The notes under the pieces were generated by a model, which was not told the DNA's origin, did no database searches, and saw only the letters and a list, made by a program, of their open reading frames with translations. From Rosettibacter primus (GTDB lineage: Bacteria > Bacteroidota > Ignavibacteria > Ignavibacteriales > Melioribacteraceae): a stretch of 64,000 bases of DNA. The stretch spans positions 310,001 through 374,000 of the forward strand of contig NZ_JAYKGK010000001.1 in NCBI RefSeq assembly GCF_036860675.1. Direction: 5' to 3'. Positions 37,171 to 47,281 of the stretch are shown in pieces. Made by a program: the position numbers and the translations under genes. Position 1 is the first letter of the stretch, and each line of letters starts with the position of its first letter.

Positions 37171-39504
37171 ATGTATAATGAAATCAATGAATTAATACTT
37201 AAGATTTATGAATTAGCTGAATTTGCAAAACGAAGAGATAAATTTTTTCTTAATGAAGTATGCAACTTTTTAGTAAAAGAATTTAACCTTGAATCAGCAG
37301 TACTATTTAGAATTAATGAAAACAAAACTCTCAAGATAATAGGGAAACCAAATAACATTAGCAATGAATTTCTTAAAACAAATAATTTTAATTGTAATGA
37401 ATGCAATGTTATTATTGAAGAAACGCAGTATATTCTCAATTATAAAAATGACTGTCAAATAAAAATATCCGAAGGCAAACTTCACGAGGCATGCGCATTA
37501 ATAAAAATTTCTGATTCAAAAAAATTTTTATTGAAAATTGCTTCTAAAGCTGAAATTGAAAAACATAAAAAAACAATAATAGAAAATACCCTCCATTTAA
37601 TTGGATTATTTATTGAATATTGGTTTAATCGTCAGCCCGATTCTATGGGTTATTTTCCTAATCTAGTTTTTCATACTACGCAAGAACTCAAAGCAAATGC
37701 ATCATCAATCATCAATTCTTATAATGTTATTTCAGAGAATAAAGATACCAATTTACCAGAACAATTATCTTTAATTAAGAAAAATGCCCAAAGTATTTTA
37801 TTGAATATTAATGATTTAAGTGAGCTTTCAAAATATGAATCTAATAATTTATCGTTAAATAAAAACCAAATTAATCTCTATAAATTCATAAATGATATTG
37901 TAAATCTTTTTAAAAAAAGAACAAGCAAAAAAATAAATTTTGAAGTTGATATTTCTCCAGAACTAAATATTCCAATAGAAAAAGATGAACAAAAAATAAA
38001 ATATATAATAAGTACACTCTTATATGTTACTTCAATATTAACTAAGGAAGGTAAGATATTTATCAAGGCTATTCTTAATCAAAATAAAAAATTGGAATGT
38101 ACAATATCAAATGAAGGAAAAAATCTTGATGCAGATATTATAAATAACTTTTTCGAACCATTTAAGCTTCAAGGCCTACCAGAATTTAAGAATACTAATC
38201 TCACTGGATTAAGTTTAACTTTAGTTCAAAAATATATTAATTTTCTTGGTGGAAATATTACAATTAAAAATAATTCACCAATAGGAATAATATTTAACTT
38301 TACAATTAATGGAGAAAAGATGTCACAATTAGAATCTACAATATCAAAACTTCCACAGCCCTCAACTAAAAATAAAGTTCTTGTAATTGAAGATGATTAT
38401 GCGACATCAAAACTGCTTAGCAATTATCTCAATAAGTGGGGCTATGTTCCTGCAATTGTAAGTACAGAAGAGCAAGCATTTAACATAATTAATTCTGAAC
38501 CTTTGCTTGCAATCATTCTTGATATTGAATTATCCAACACTAATGGACTTGAGTTATTGAAAAAAATTCATGAGAATCCGAATGCAAAAAATGTCCCTGT
38601 AATTGTTTGCTCAATAGAGCCCGAACAACAAAAAGCATTTTTAATGGGTGCTGTTGAATATTTTATTAAACCAATAAATTACAATTATCTCGTAGAAGTT
38701 CTGACAAGTTACAAGTTAAGGAAAAATTCAACTATCTTATGTGTGGACGATGATGTCCCTACATTAAATTTAGTTAAGCAAGCAATTGAAAGCGTAGGAT
38801 TTAATGCTTTGGCAGAAAGTGTATCTGCTAATGTAATGGAATTAATTAAAGACAAAGATATTGACCTTGCTATTATAGATTTAGATATGCCTGCTCCAAA
38901 CGGTTTCGAATTAATAAAAATGATTAAATCGGATAAACGTTTTGCACATTTGCCAATTATTATTTATACAGGGAAAGAAAATTACAAAGAAGACCTTTAT
39001 AAAATTGAAGGCTTATTTGATGAGTTACTTGAAAAACGTTCCACAAATATTGAAGACCTTGCTGATGTTATCAATTCAATGATAAATAGATATGAAGTTC
39101 CACCCCCTGCCGAAGAAGTACTATCTAAAAAAGGTGTTAAGAAAATATTACTTGCAGAAGATTATAAACATTCTCAGATAATTGTAACACGCCTGTTAAA
39201 GAAAAATAATTTTGAAGATATTGTTGTAGTTGAAAATGGAGAAGATGCTGTAAAAATGGCTAAACAAGAAAAATTTGATTTAATACTCATGGATATGCAA
39301 ATGCCAATCATGAATGGATTTGAAGCTACAGAAAAAATTCGCCAGATGCCTGAATACAAAAATGTTCCAATTATCGCACTAACTGCATTTGCTATGAAAG
39401 GTGACAGAGAAAAATGTCTTGAAGTAGGAGCTACAGATTATATTCCCAAACCAATTGACAGCAAGGAATTCATTGACAAGATTAAATATTATACGAATAC
39501 ATAA
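37171..39504 (+). CDS. Hybrid sensor protein: GAF-like domain, degenerate histidine kinase core, three receiver domains
   Basis: This 777-residue cytosolic protein has a GAF-like N-terminal domain (about residues 1-150). Residues 160-375 then resemble HisKA/HATPase, but key residues are changed: the phospho-acceptor position reads TTQELK (Q171 instead of His), the N-box ISTLLYVTSILTKEG lacks its Asn, G1 reads NEGKNL and G2 reads TGLSL. Three receiver domains follow, with acceptor aspartates D451 (ILDIEL), D570 (IIDLDMP) and D708 (LMDMQMP). The third has the cleanest T and K residues (ALTA, PKP). It probably acts as a phosphorelay hub fed by another kinase, not as an active kinase. The gene is alone between the peptidase and purE. 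Confidence 0.85.
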   Translation: MYNEINELILKIYELAEFAKRRDKFFLNEVCNFLVKEFNLESAVLFRINENKTLKIIGKPNNISNEFLKTNNFNCNECNVIIEETQYILNYKNDCQIKISEGKLHEACALIKISDSKKFLLKIASKAEIEKHKKTIIENTLHLIGLFIEYWFNRQPDSMGYFPNLVFHTTQELKANASSIINSYNVISENKDTNLPEQLSLIKKNAQSILLNINDLSELSKYESNNLSLNKNQINLYKFINDIVNLFKKRTSKKINFEVDISPELNIPIEKDEQKIKYIISTLLYVTSILTKEGKIFIKAILNQNKKLECTISNEGKNLDADIINNFFEPFKLQGLPEFKNTNLTGLSLTLVQKYINFLGGNITIKNNSPIGIIFNFTINGEKMSQLESTISKLPQPSTKNKVLVIEDDYATSKLLSNYLNKWGYVPAIVSTEEQAFNIINSEPLLAIILDIELSNTNGLELLKKIHENPNAKNVPVIVCSIEPEQQKAFLMGAVEYFIKPINYNYLVEVLTSYKLRKNSTILCVDDDVPTLNLVKQAIESVGFNALAESVSANVMELIKDKDIDLAIIDLDMPAPNGFELIKMIKSDKRFAHLPIIIYTGKENYKEDLYKIEGLFDELLEKRSTNIEDLADVINSMINRYEVPPPAEEVLSKKGVKKILLAEDYKHSQIIVTRLLKKNNFEDIVVVENGEDAVKMAKQEKFDLILMDMQMPIMNGFEATEKIRQMPEYKNVPIIALTAFAMKGDREKCLEVGATDYIPKPIDSKEFIDKIKYYTNT

Positions 39505-39562
39505 TATCATTATATCAAAAATTATTCAATCGAAGATTAACATTTTATAAACAATTAAGAAT

Positions 39563-40054
39563 TTATTTATTCAGTTCGGCATCTTTTTTTAAAACTTCAT
39601 TTTCCATTGATTTTTTATATTCAATCATTTTTTTCGAAAGATTGCTATCATGTGTAGAGAGAATTTGTATAGCTAATAATCCTGCATTCTTCGCGCCATC
39701 TATAGCAACAGTAGCAACAGGAACACCGCCTGGCATTTGAACAATTGATAATAATGAATCCAATCCATTTAATGCACCACTTTTCAATGGGACTCCAATA
39801 ACAGGAAGATGAGTATATGATGCAACAACACCTGGTAAATGAGCTGCTAAACCTGCACCTGCAATTACTACTTTTACTCCCCTATCTGCTAAACTTGAAA
39901 CATATTCTTTAACATGATTTGGTACTCGATGAGCTGATAGTATTCTCATTTCATAATTAACTTGAAATTCTTCTAATACTTCAGCTGCTTTTTTCATAAT
40001 AGGAAGATCTGAATCACTCCCCATAATTATGCTTACTAAAGTATTATTTCCCAT
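39563..40054 (-). CDS. purE: N5-carboxyaminoimidazole ribonucleotide mutase (PurE)
   Basis: This 163-residue PurE class I protein has MGSDSDLPIMKKA (residues 12-24), RILSAHRVPNHV with the catalytic His, IAGAGLAAHLPGV and GVPLKSGALNGLDSLLSIVQMPGGVPVATVAI. It moves the carboxyl group of N5-CAIR to carbon 4 in purine synthesis. No purK or other pur gene is adjacent in the window. It is convergent with the hybrid sensor gene; a terminator lies on its upstream side for the preceding gene. Confidence 0.96.
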   Translation of the reverse strand: MGNNTLVSIIMGSDSDLPIMKKAAEVLEEFQVNYEMRILSAHRVPNHVKEYVSSLADRGVKVVIAGAGLAAHLPGVVASYTHLPVIGVPLKSGALNGLDSLLSIVQMPGGVPVATVAIDGAKNAGLLAIQILSTHDSNLSKKMIEYKKSMENEVLKKDAELNK

Positions 40055-40101
40055 ATAATTACTTTCATAAAGTTTTTAATTTTGCTTCAAAATATATAAA
40101 C

Positions 40102-40137
40102 AAAAAAGCAGAACTCAAAATATTGCTCTGCTTTTTT
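40102..40137. terminator. Hairpin terminator between the DUF2807 lipoprotein gene and purE
   Basis: AAAAAGCAGA and TCTGCTTTTT arms flank a 14-base loop, giving a stable stem with T-runs on both strands. It lies 25 bp past the stop of the lipoprotein gene (minus strand) and upstream of purE. Confidence 0.85.
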
Positions 40138-40161
40138 GCTAAGGAGCTATCATGCATCGAA

Positions 40162-40815
40162 TTATCTACGTTTAATTGAACCTACTCCAGACACATTTGT
40201 TTTTGCTTCTTTAGGATTTCCATAATAATCAATTGAACCAACACCTGATACAGAGGCATTAAGGTAATTTGAAGAATATACTTCTGCATTACCAGTGCCG
40301 CTCACAGATACATTGACATCTGCAGCTTTTAAATCTTTGGCATTTAAATTCCCAGCACCTGCGATTTTTGCGTCAAGTTTCCCTGTAATTCCTGTTAATT
40401 TAATATTCCCTGCCCCGCTTAAATTAACTGTGAATTCATCAGTATTAATGTTCTTAACACTTATTGAATTTGCCCCTGAACAGTTTAATTCTTTTAAATC
40501 ATTCACAGTAATTTCCAAAACCATTTCTTTTCGAGGTGAAATATTTTTTCTCGTATCAATTTTTAATGTTTTCCCATAAACATTACTTCTGATGTAAGGC
40601 AATAAATTTTCTTCAGCTGTAATTTTTAATGATGGTCCTTCGCCACATTTTACTTTTACTAAATATGCCCCTGCTACTTCCAATTTAGTAAAATCGGAAA
40701 TGTTTCGATTTTCTGTTTTCAACTTTCCATTCCCTCTTATGCCCCAAAATGCACATGAACAACCACTTGCAATTAATGCAAATAACAATACAAAAGAAAT
40801 TATTTTTCTTTTCAT
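40162..40815 (-). CDS. DUF2807 (head GIN domain) lipoprotein
   Basis: The protein has 217 residues from ATG 40815, which has GGAGG 5 bp upstream; the longer open frame to 40854 lacks a ribosome site. The N-terminus is a lipoprotein signal (MKRKIISFVLLFALIASGC) with the acylated Cys at about residue 19. The rest is a right-handed beta-solenoid of the putative auto-transporter adhesin head GIN family, with repeats such as LNCSGANSISV, NLSGAGNIKL, KIAGAGNLNA, SVSGTGNAEV and SVSGVGSIDYYG ending NVSGVGSIKRR. Proteins of this family are common in Bacteroidota envelopes; their function is not settled. Confidence 0.88.
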   Translation of the reverse strand: MKRKIISFVLLFALIASGCSCAFWGIRGNGKLKTENRNISDFTKLEVAGAYLVKVKCGEGPSLKITAEENLLPYIRSNVYGKTLKIDTRKNISPRKEMVLEITVNDLKELNCSGANSISVKNINTDEFTVNLSGAGNIKLTGITGKLDAKIAGAGNLNAKDLKAADVNVSVSGTGNAEVYSSNYLNASVSGVGSIDYYGNPKEAKTNVSGVGSIKRR

Positions 40816-40956
40816 AATAACCTCCAAACTTTGACTTGTTAGACGATAATACATTATAGAAAGTTCTATTTTTTCTTTTTAGAGATTTAATGAATTATAG
40901 TAAATACTCAATACTTTTTTTATTTTCTATTGTGAAATAAAATTTTTTGATTAAAG

Positions 40957-43900
40957 ATGACAAATGAAGAACTAAATAATCTTCAAGCTGAAGCATATGA
41001 ACACCTCTGGAATGGAAGATACAGATTAGCATTATCAACTGCAGAAAAGGTATACCAATTTCGGCCAGACGATAGCGAAGCAGCTATTTGTCTTGCTTGG
41101 GCATATCTTGAAAATGGAAATCCATCTAAGGCACTTGAATATGCAAATTTAGCTGTTGAACTAAAAGGAGAATCTTCTCGAACAAGATTTTTTAGAGCTT
41201 ACTTACTTTCCCGTTTAAGTATTTTTGAAGGAGCTATAGCAGATATAGAAAAATCACTAAATAAAGAAAGAGAATTATTAAGCTGGACTTATTTAACACT
41301 TGTTCGTTCTTTTGCAGGTTTAAAAAAATTTGATGATGCACTTAATACTTTAAAAATCGGCTACCTCATTGATGAGGGTAAAAATAAATCTTGGGATAAA
41401 TTAAAAGCATATATTCACAAGGCAAAGACCTACTTTAACGATAATAATATGTTATCCCCTTCTAAAATTAAAGAATTATTAAATGATGCTTATGAAGCAT
41501 TAAAAGATAAAGAATATTGGTTTGCACAGCTAGCTTCAAAAAAATTATTATCTCAAAAAATTCAGAATAATGAAAAAGATGAAGCAGAACTTATTGAATT
41601 AGAATCTATGTTTTATTTATTTCAGTATAAGCCTGCATTTAATAAAGCTGAATCACTTAAAAACAAATTCCACAATAACCAGAAGTTTAATTACATCTAT
41701 AATTCACTTAAGAAATATTTATCAACTAATGAGGAATTAGAAGAACCAAAAACAATTGAAAGAAAAACAAAAATTGAACTTCCTGATTTATCGAAAGTTG
41801 AAGAACAAAGAGAAGAATACAAATTCAATTCGATATATTATCCAAATGACTATGTTCAAATTATATCAATAAAAATTTTTGATTCTAGTAGCGAAAATAA
41901 ACCTGACGAAAGACATTATTATAATCAGGTTGATAAAAATGTAAACTGGTTGGGAGCTGAAGTTATTTTCAATAATCCATTTTATCTAAAAGAGAATCGG
42001 TCTTATGAATGTAAACTGATATGGTATATTGATGATTTTGAAATTGGTAATAATGAGTTCAAGTTAAATGTTCCAAAAGATTGGGATTCAATAATTTTCA
42101 CACAAAGGATGGGTTCGGATAAACCTAATTTTTGGAAAAAGGGACAGGCAAAAGTAGAAGTATATATTAACAACTTTAAAGTTGGCGAGAAGTATTTTGG
42201 AATAAGCAGCTTCAGAATTAGTGATGAAGAATTTATTCCACCGCCTACAGTTACCAAAACAAAAGAACAAACAACCTCTATTATTCCCGCATCTGATAAA
42301 AGCATTAATGAATTATTAATTGAATTAGATTCGTTCATCGGCTTGAATAATATCAAACAAGCAATACGAGATTTTATTTCTTATCTGGAATTTTTAAATG
42401 AAAGAAAGAAACATGGTTTAAAAGCAGAAGACAAGATTGCAATTAATGCTGTATTTCTGGGTAATCCAGGTTCAGGTAAAACAACAATTGCACGATTGCT
42501 CGGAAACATTTTTAAAGCTATGGGAATTCTTCCATCAGGACATGTTATTGAAGTTGACCGTGCTGGTTTGGTTGGTCAATATATTGGTGAAACTGCTCAA
42601 AAAACAGAAAAGGTAATTAATGATGCTATAGGAGGTGTTTTGTTTATTGATGAGGCTTACACACTTGTTAAAAAAGGTGGAAGCTCTCAGGATTTTGGAC
42701 AGGAGGCAATTGATATCCTTCTAAAAAGAATGGAAGACCGCAAAGGAGAATTTGTTGTTATCGCTGCTGGATATACTGATGAAATGAACGCTTTCCTTAA
42801 TTCAAATCCTGGATTGAAATCAAGATTTACACATACTTTTGTATTCGAAGATTATACTCCAGAAGAACTTATTCAAATCTTTAATCTCTATCTCAAAAAA
42901 GAAGAATACAACATCACATCTGATGCATTAGAATTATTAAAAAAAGAATTTATAAATCTTTATAGAACTAGAGATAAAAGTTTTGGTAATGCAAGATTAG
43001 TTAGAAAGATTTTCGAAGAGGCAAAAATTAATTTAAGTAAAAGAGTAATTAATTTACCTGAATCCGGACGAACTAAAGAAAATTTAAATACAATCACAAT
43101 TGATGATATAAAGAGTATATTCAAAAAAGAAAAAGAAAAAAATTTCAAGTTACCAATAAATGAAGAAGCACTTCAAGAAGCTCTCAAAGAATTAAATAAT
43201 CTTATAGGATTAAATTCAGTAAAAAAGGAAATCAATGATTTAGTTAAACTTGCAAGATTTTATGCGGAGCAAGGAGAAGATTTAAGAGAAAAAATTACAA
43301 ATCATTACCTTTTTCTTGGCAATCCAGGAACTGGTAAAACTACTGTAGCAAGAATTTTTAGTAAAATATTTTCTGCTCTTGGAGTTTTGTCAAAAGGTCA
43401 TCTTGTAGAAACAGATAGACAGGGTCTAGTTGCAGGTTATGTCGGACAAACAGCTGAAAAAACAACTAATATAATTGACAAAGCAATTGGTGGAACACTT
43501 TTTATTGATGAAGCTTATTCCCTAAATAAATCTGAAAGCCAAGGTTCCGATTTCGGAAAGGAAGCAATCGACATTTTACTAAAAAGAATGGAAGATGAAA
43601 GAGGCAAATTCATTGTAATTGCAGCTGGTTATACAGATGAGATGAAGAAATTTATCGAGTCAAACCCTGGTCTTGAATCCCGATTTACAAAGTCTCTCTT
43701 TTTTGAAGATTATACTCCCAATGAAATGATGCAAATAATAAAAAGATACCTTTTAAAAGATAAAAAGGAACTAGCAGTAGATGCCGAAGAATATTTAACT
43801 AAATATTTCAATAATTTATATAAAACAAGAGATAAAAAATTTGGGAACGCTAGAATTGTTAGGAATATTTATGAGCAACTTAAACAAAAACTTATGCTCC

Positions 43901-44838
43901 GTGTAGCTGATTTGCCACCTTCAGAAAGAACAGAAGAAAAACTTAACACAATAACAGTAGATGATGTAATAGAAGTAACAGGAAAAGGCAGTAATGCTTC
44001 AGAATATCAAGTAAAGGGGGACCCTCTCAAACTACAAGAATATATGGATGAATTAAATTCTCTTGTAGGTCTGGAAAAAGCCAAAGAAAAAATTTATCAA
44101 TTAATCAGTGGTTCAAAAATTATTCAATTAAAAAAAGAACGAGGTTTGCATATAATCGAACAAAATCTTCATTCAATTTTTATTGGGAATGATGGTACTG
44201 GAAAAACAACAGTTGCGAGAATTTTAAGCAAAATATTAAAAGAACTTGGAATACTAAATAAAGGCCATTTAATAAAAGTTTGTAGAACAGATTTGGTTGT
44301 AAATTATCAGGGAAGAACAGCAGTAAATACTGATGAAATTATAAGAGAGTCACTTGGTGGAATATTATTTGTTGATGAAGCATATGAACTTTTCCAAAAC
44401 GATGACGAATTTGGTAGCGAAGCTGCTTCTATTATTTTAAAAAGAATGAGTGATTACAAAAATAAATTCGTAGTAATTTTCTCAGGTATCACTAATAAAA
44501 TGAATTTATTAATAAATACTTATCAAAGTATTTTAAAGAATTTTTCTAATATAATCGAATTTGATGATTACACTCCTCGTCAACTACTTTCAATATCATA
44601 TCTTATTGCAAATAGTCATGGTTATACGCTAGATGAAGGTGCATTGCAGATGTTGCTCGAAATTTATACTCAACTATATGAAAATAGAAATGAAAACTTT
44701 AGAAATGCTTTTACAGCAAAAACTATTCTTTATTCTGCCATATCAAAACAAGAACAAAGAATTTCATCTATAATTAATCCAACAGATGAAGATTTGAAAA
44801 CTATTACGTTTGAGGATGTTGCAGCAGTTGAATTCTGA
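40957..44838 (+). CDS. TPR protein with three CbxX/EccA-type AAA+ modules
   Basis: This 1293-residue protein has TPR-like helices at residues about 1-240, an unrecognised beta-rich domain at about 295-415, then three tandem AAA+ modules of the CbbX/SpoVK/EccA family. Walker A sites are at about 502 (GNPGSGKTT), 788 (GNPGTGKTT) and 1076 (GNDGTGKTT); Walker B sites are FIDEAYTL, FIDEAYSL and FVDEAYEL. Modules 1 and 2 keep the SRF arginine finger and the FGNAR helix. Module 3 has SILKNFS and FRNAF instead, so it may bind ATP without normal trans-activation. No signal peptide is seen. It lies 26 bp upstream of an ABC-2 exporter pair, suggesting an operon. The substrate is unknown; remodelling of an envelope or secretion complex is one option. 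Confidence 0.88.
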   Translation: MTNEELNNLQAEAYEHLWNGRYRLALSTAEKVYQFRPDDSEAAICLAWAYLENGNPSKALEYANLAVELKGESSRTRFFRAYLLSRLSIFEGAIADIEKSLNKERELLSWTYLTLVRSFAGLKKFDDALNTLKIGYLIDEGKNKSWDKLKAYIHKAKTYFNDNNMLSPSKIKELLNDAYEALKDKEYWFAQLASKKLLSQKIQNNEKDEAELIELESMFYLFQYKPAFNKAESLKNKFHNNQKFNYIYNSLKKYLSTNEELEEPKTIERKTKIELPDLSKVEEQREEYKFNSIYYPNDYVQIISIKIFDSSSENKPDERHYYNQVDKNVNWLGAEVIFNNPFYLKENRSYECKLIWYIDDFEIGNNEFKLNVPKDWDSIIFTQRMGSDKPNFWKKGQAKVEVYINNFKVGEKYFGISSFRISDEEFIPPPTVTKTKEQTTSIIPASDKSINELLIELDSFIGLNNIKQAIRDFISYLEFLNERKKHGLKAEDKIAINAVFLGNPGSGKTTIARLLGNIFKAMGILPSGHVIEVDRAGLVGQYIGETAQKTEKVINDAIGGVLFIDEAYTLVKKGGSSQDFGQEAIDILLKRMEDRKGEFVVIAAGYTDEMNAFLNSNPGLKSRFTHTFVFEDYTPEELIQIFNLYLKKEEYNITSDALELLKKEFINLYRTRDKSFGNARLVRKIFEEAKINLSKRVINLPESGRTKENLNTITIDDIKSIFKKEKEKNFKLPINEEALQEALKELNNLIGLNSVKKEINDLVKLARFYAEQGEDLREKITNHYLFLGNPGTGKTTVARIFSKIFSALGVLSKGHLVETDRQGLVAGYVGQTAEKTTNIIDKAIGGTLFIDEAYSLNKSESQGSDFGKEAIDILLKRMEDERGKFIVIAAGYTDEMKKFIESNPGLESRFTKSLFFEDYTPNEMMQIIKRYLLKDKKELAVDAEEYLTKYFNNLYKTRDKKFGNARIVRNIYEQLKQKLMLRVADLPPSERTEEKLNTITVDDVIEVTGKGSNASEYQVKGDPLKLQEYMDELNSLVGLEKAKEKIYQLISGSKIIQLKKERGLHIIEQNLHSIFIGNDGTGKTTVARILSKILKELGILNKGHLIKVCRTDLVVNYQGRTAVNTDEIIRESLGGILFVDEAYELFQNDDEFGSEAASIILKRMSDYKNKFVVIFSGITNKMNLLINTYQSILKNFSNIIEFDDYTPRQLLSISYLIANSHGYTLDEGALQMLLEIYTQLYENRNENFRNAFTAKTILYSAISKQEQRISSIINPTDEDLKTITFEDVAAVEF

Positions 44839-44864
44839 AAAGAAATTTATACCTGCATTATAAA

Positions 44865-45590
44865 ATGTTAACATTAAAAAATCTTACAAAAATTTTTAAT
44901 TCATTTATAGCTGTTGACAATATCAATTTATCAATTCAAAAAGGAGAACTATTTGGTTTTCTTGGACCAAATGGCGCAGGCAAAACAACAACTATAAAAA
45001 TGATAGTTGGTTTGCTCTCTCCTACATCGGGCAACATTTTTTTAAATGATATTGATGTTTGGGAAAATCCGATTAAATCTAAAATGAAAATTGGTTACAT
45101 ACCTGATCAGCCATATTTGTATGATAAACTCACTGGTAGAGAATATTTATACTTTAGCGGTGGATTGTATCGATTAAAAAAAGAAACAATAAAAGAAAAA
45201 ATTGATGAATTAACTGAGACACTGAAAATTGGTAACTGGATTGACAAAAGGACAGAAGAATATTCCCAAGGTATGCGGCAAAGAATTGTAATCGCATCAG
45301 CATTTCTTCATAACCCCGAATTAGTTGTTATTGATGAACCAATGATTGGTTTAGACCCTCAAACTGCCCATACAGTAAAAATTTTTTTTGTTGAGCAGGT
45401 TAAAAATGGGAAAACAATATTTATGTCAACTCACAGTTTAAATATTGTGGAAGAAATTTGCAGTTCGGTTGGAATTATCAATAAAGGCAAAATTATATTT
45501 CATGATTCAATAAAATCACTTGAGAATATGATAGGAAAAAAGAATAATAATTTTGAAGAATTATTTATTGAACTAACAAGTGAATCATGA
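44865..45590 (+). CDS. ABC-2 type exporter ATP-binding protein
   Basis: This 241-residue ABC ATPase has Walker A GPNGAGKTT (about residues 37-45), Q-loop region GYIPDQPYLYDKLTGREYLYF, signature YSQGMRQR, Walker B LVVIDEPMIGLDP and the switch His in STHSL. Its profile fits exporters of the Nod/CcmA-like DrrA family. The stop overlaps the permease start by 4 bp (ATGA), so the two work together. It follows the triple-AAA gene by 26 bp. Confidence 0.93.
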   Translation: MLTLKNLTKIFNSFIAVDNINLSIQKGELFGFLGPNGAGKTTTIKMIVGLLSPTSGNIFLNDIDVWENPIKSKMKIGYIPDQPYLYDKLTGREYLYFSGGLYRLKKETIKEKIDELTETLKIGNWIDKRTEEYSQGMRQRIVIASAFLHNPELVVIDEPMIGLDPQTAHTVKIFFVEQVKNGKTIFMSTHSLNIVEEICSSVGIINKGKIIFHDSIKSLENMIGKKNNNFEELFIELTSES

Positions 45591-47281
45591 GTCAATTAAT
45601 CCAAATATTGAAATACAAATTGATAATATTCTTTCGCTTCGAGAAAAAACTAAATTTGAGTGAAATTATTAAAAATTTTGGAAGCAGCTTAATTTATATT
45701 GGTTTTAGTATTGGTACATTTTATTTCACCAAATATCTTATATGGTTTTTATTAACAAAAATCAAAATTGGTCTTTTTCTGCTGCATGAATTTATGTCAA
45801 TGATTTTATTTATTTTCTTTTTATCTGTCAATATCGGGAATGTAATTGTTTCTTATTCAACTCTATATAAATCGAATGAGCTTAATTTTCTCATTATTCA
45901 TCCTTTAGAGTCTTTACAAATTTTTCTAATAAAATTTCTTGATAATTTTTTCTACAGTTCTTCTACTCTAATACTTATTATTATTTCTGTTTTACTTGGT
46001 TATTCATTTTATTTCAAGCTGAGTCTTGCATCAACATTACTTTTTTTGATATTTAATTTCCTGCCTTACATTTTTTCTGCAGGTTGTCTTGGAGTGATAA
46101 TCTTACTTTTAGTATTGAAACTTGCATCAAAAATTAGTTTAAGAAAAGTGATTGTTTTAATCTCAGGGATCTATTTAATGATTGTGTATATATTTTTCAA
46201 AACACAATCACCTCTTAAACTTGTGAATTCAATTATGCAATATTATCCCTTTGAAAATAGAGATATGTTTTTAAGTGAGATCATACCCCCAGTTTTAACA
46301 TACTTACCGAATCATTGGCTATCAGAAGCTGCTTACTGGTTAATTAAAAATAATTTTCATAAAGCTTTAATTTTATCTTGTTATCAGATTTCATTATCAC
46401 TATTACTTTTTGTTTGCACTTTATTTTTAGGAAAACATTTATACTTCGATACATTATTCAGCCATATTAAATACAAAAAAGAAAATTCTATTTTTTATAA
46501 AATTCAAAATAGAATATTAAACTTCTCTCGTTCAACTTTTAGAAATTCATACACAGAAACAATCCTGAAAAAAGATATCTTATTGTTCATTCGTGAACCA
46601 AGTCAAATAATTCACTTTGCTATACTATTATTTCTTGTAATAACATTTGCAATTAGTATAAATAGAATAAAATATGCGGATTTCGGGAATTATCTACTGC
46701 AAACTTCAATTTATTTATCAATAATGTTATTCAATTTTTTACTTGTTTCAACATTTTCACTGAGGTTTGTTTTTCCAATTATAAGTCTTGAAGGACTAGC
46801 TTTCTGGAAAGTAAAATCTGCACCAATCAACAATAAAATATTAGCAATAAAAAAAATAATGCTTTTATTTTTTATAATACAATTAATCTCATTGTCATTA
46901 AACATAATAAGCAATTACAAATTTGGATTAGTAATTACAATTCTCACTTCAATAGTAACTACTTTTTCATCAGCAACAATTTTTATGATTAATTTTGGAA
47001 TGGGTGGATTGTTTGTAAATTTTAAAGAAAAAAATCCTATTAGAATAGCTTCATCAAGAGGAGCATCTCTTTCTTTTCTCTTAAATATTTTTTTTATGCT
47101 AATAGTAATTGCATTACTTACAAATGCAATTAGTAAATTCTTTTTATCAAGAATTCTTAACCATTCTTTTAACTACTTATTATTAATATACCCATCAATA
47201 ATTATTTTGATAATATCAAGTATATTGTCTTTAGTATTCTTTAGAGCTGGATTGAGAGCTCTTAAAAAAGATTTTGCTTAA
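45587..47281 (+). CDS. ABC-2 type membrane permease
   Basis: This 564-residue protein is very rich in Ile, Leu and Phe, with about 12 or more hydrophobic segments across its length. A soluble loop near residues 285-340 carries RSTFRNSYTETILKKDILLFIREPSQI, the kind of amphipathic stretch seen before the second half of large ABC-2 exporters. It forms the membrane part of the transporter with the preceding ATPase. The substrate cannot be read from sequence. It overlaps the convergent SDR gene by 4 bp, and both frames close cleanly there. Confidence 0.85.
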   Translation: MSQLIQILKYKLIIFFRFEKKLNLSEIIKNFGSSLIYIGFSIGTFYFTKYLIWFLLTKIKIGLFLLHEFMSMILFIFFLSVNIGNVIVSYSTLYKSNELNFLIIHPLESLQIFLIKFLDNFFYSSSTLILIIISVLLGYSFYFKLSLASTLLFLIFNFLPYIFSAGCLGVIILLLVLKLASKISLRKVIVLISGIYLMIVYIFFKTQSPLKLVNSIMQYYPFENRDMFLSEIIPPVLTYLPNHWLSEAAYWLIKNNFHKALILSCYQISLSLLLFVCTLFLGKHLYFDTLFSHIKYKKENSIFYKIQNRILNFSRSTFRNSYTETILKKDILLFIREPSQIIHFAILLFLVITFAISINRIKYADFGNYLLQTSIYLSIMLFNFLLVSTFSLRFVFPIISLEGLAFWKVKSAPINNKILAIKKIMLLFFIIQLISLSLNIISNYKFGLVITILTSIVTTFSSATIFMINFGMGGLFVNFKEKNPIRIASSRGASLSFLLNIFFMLIVIALLTNAISKFFLSRILNHSFNYLLLIYPSIIILIISSILSLVFFRAGLRALKKDFA

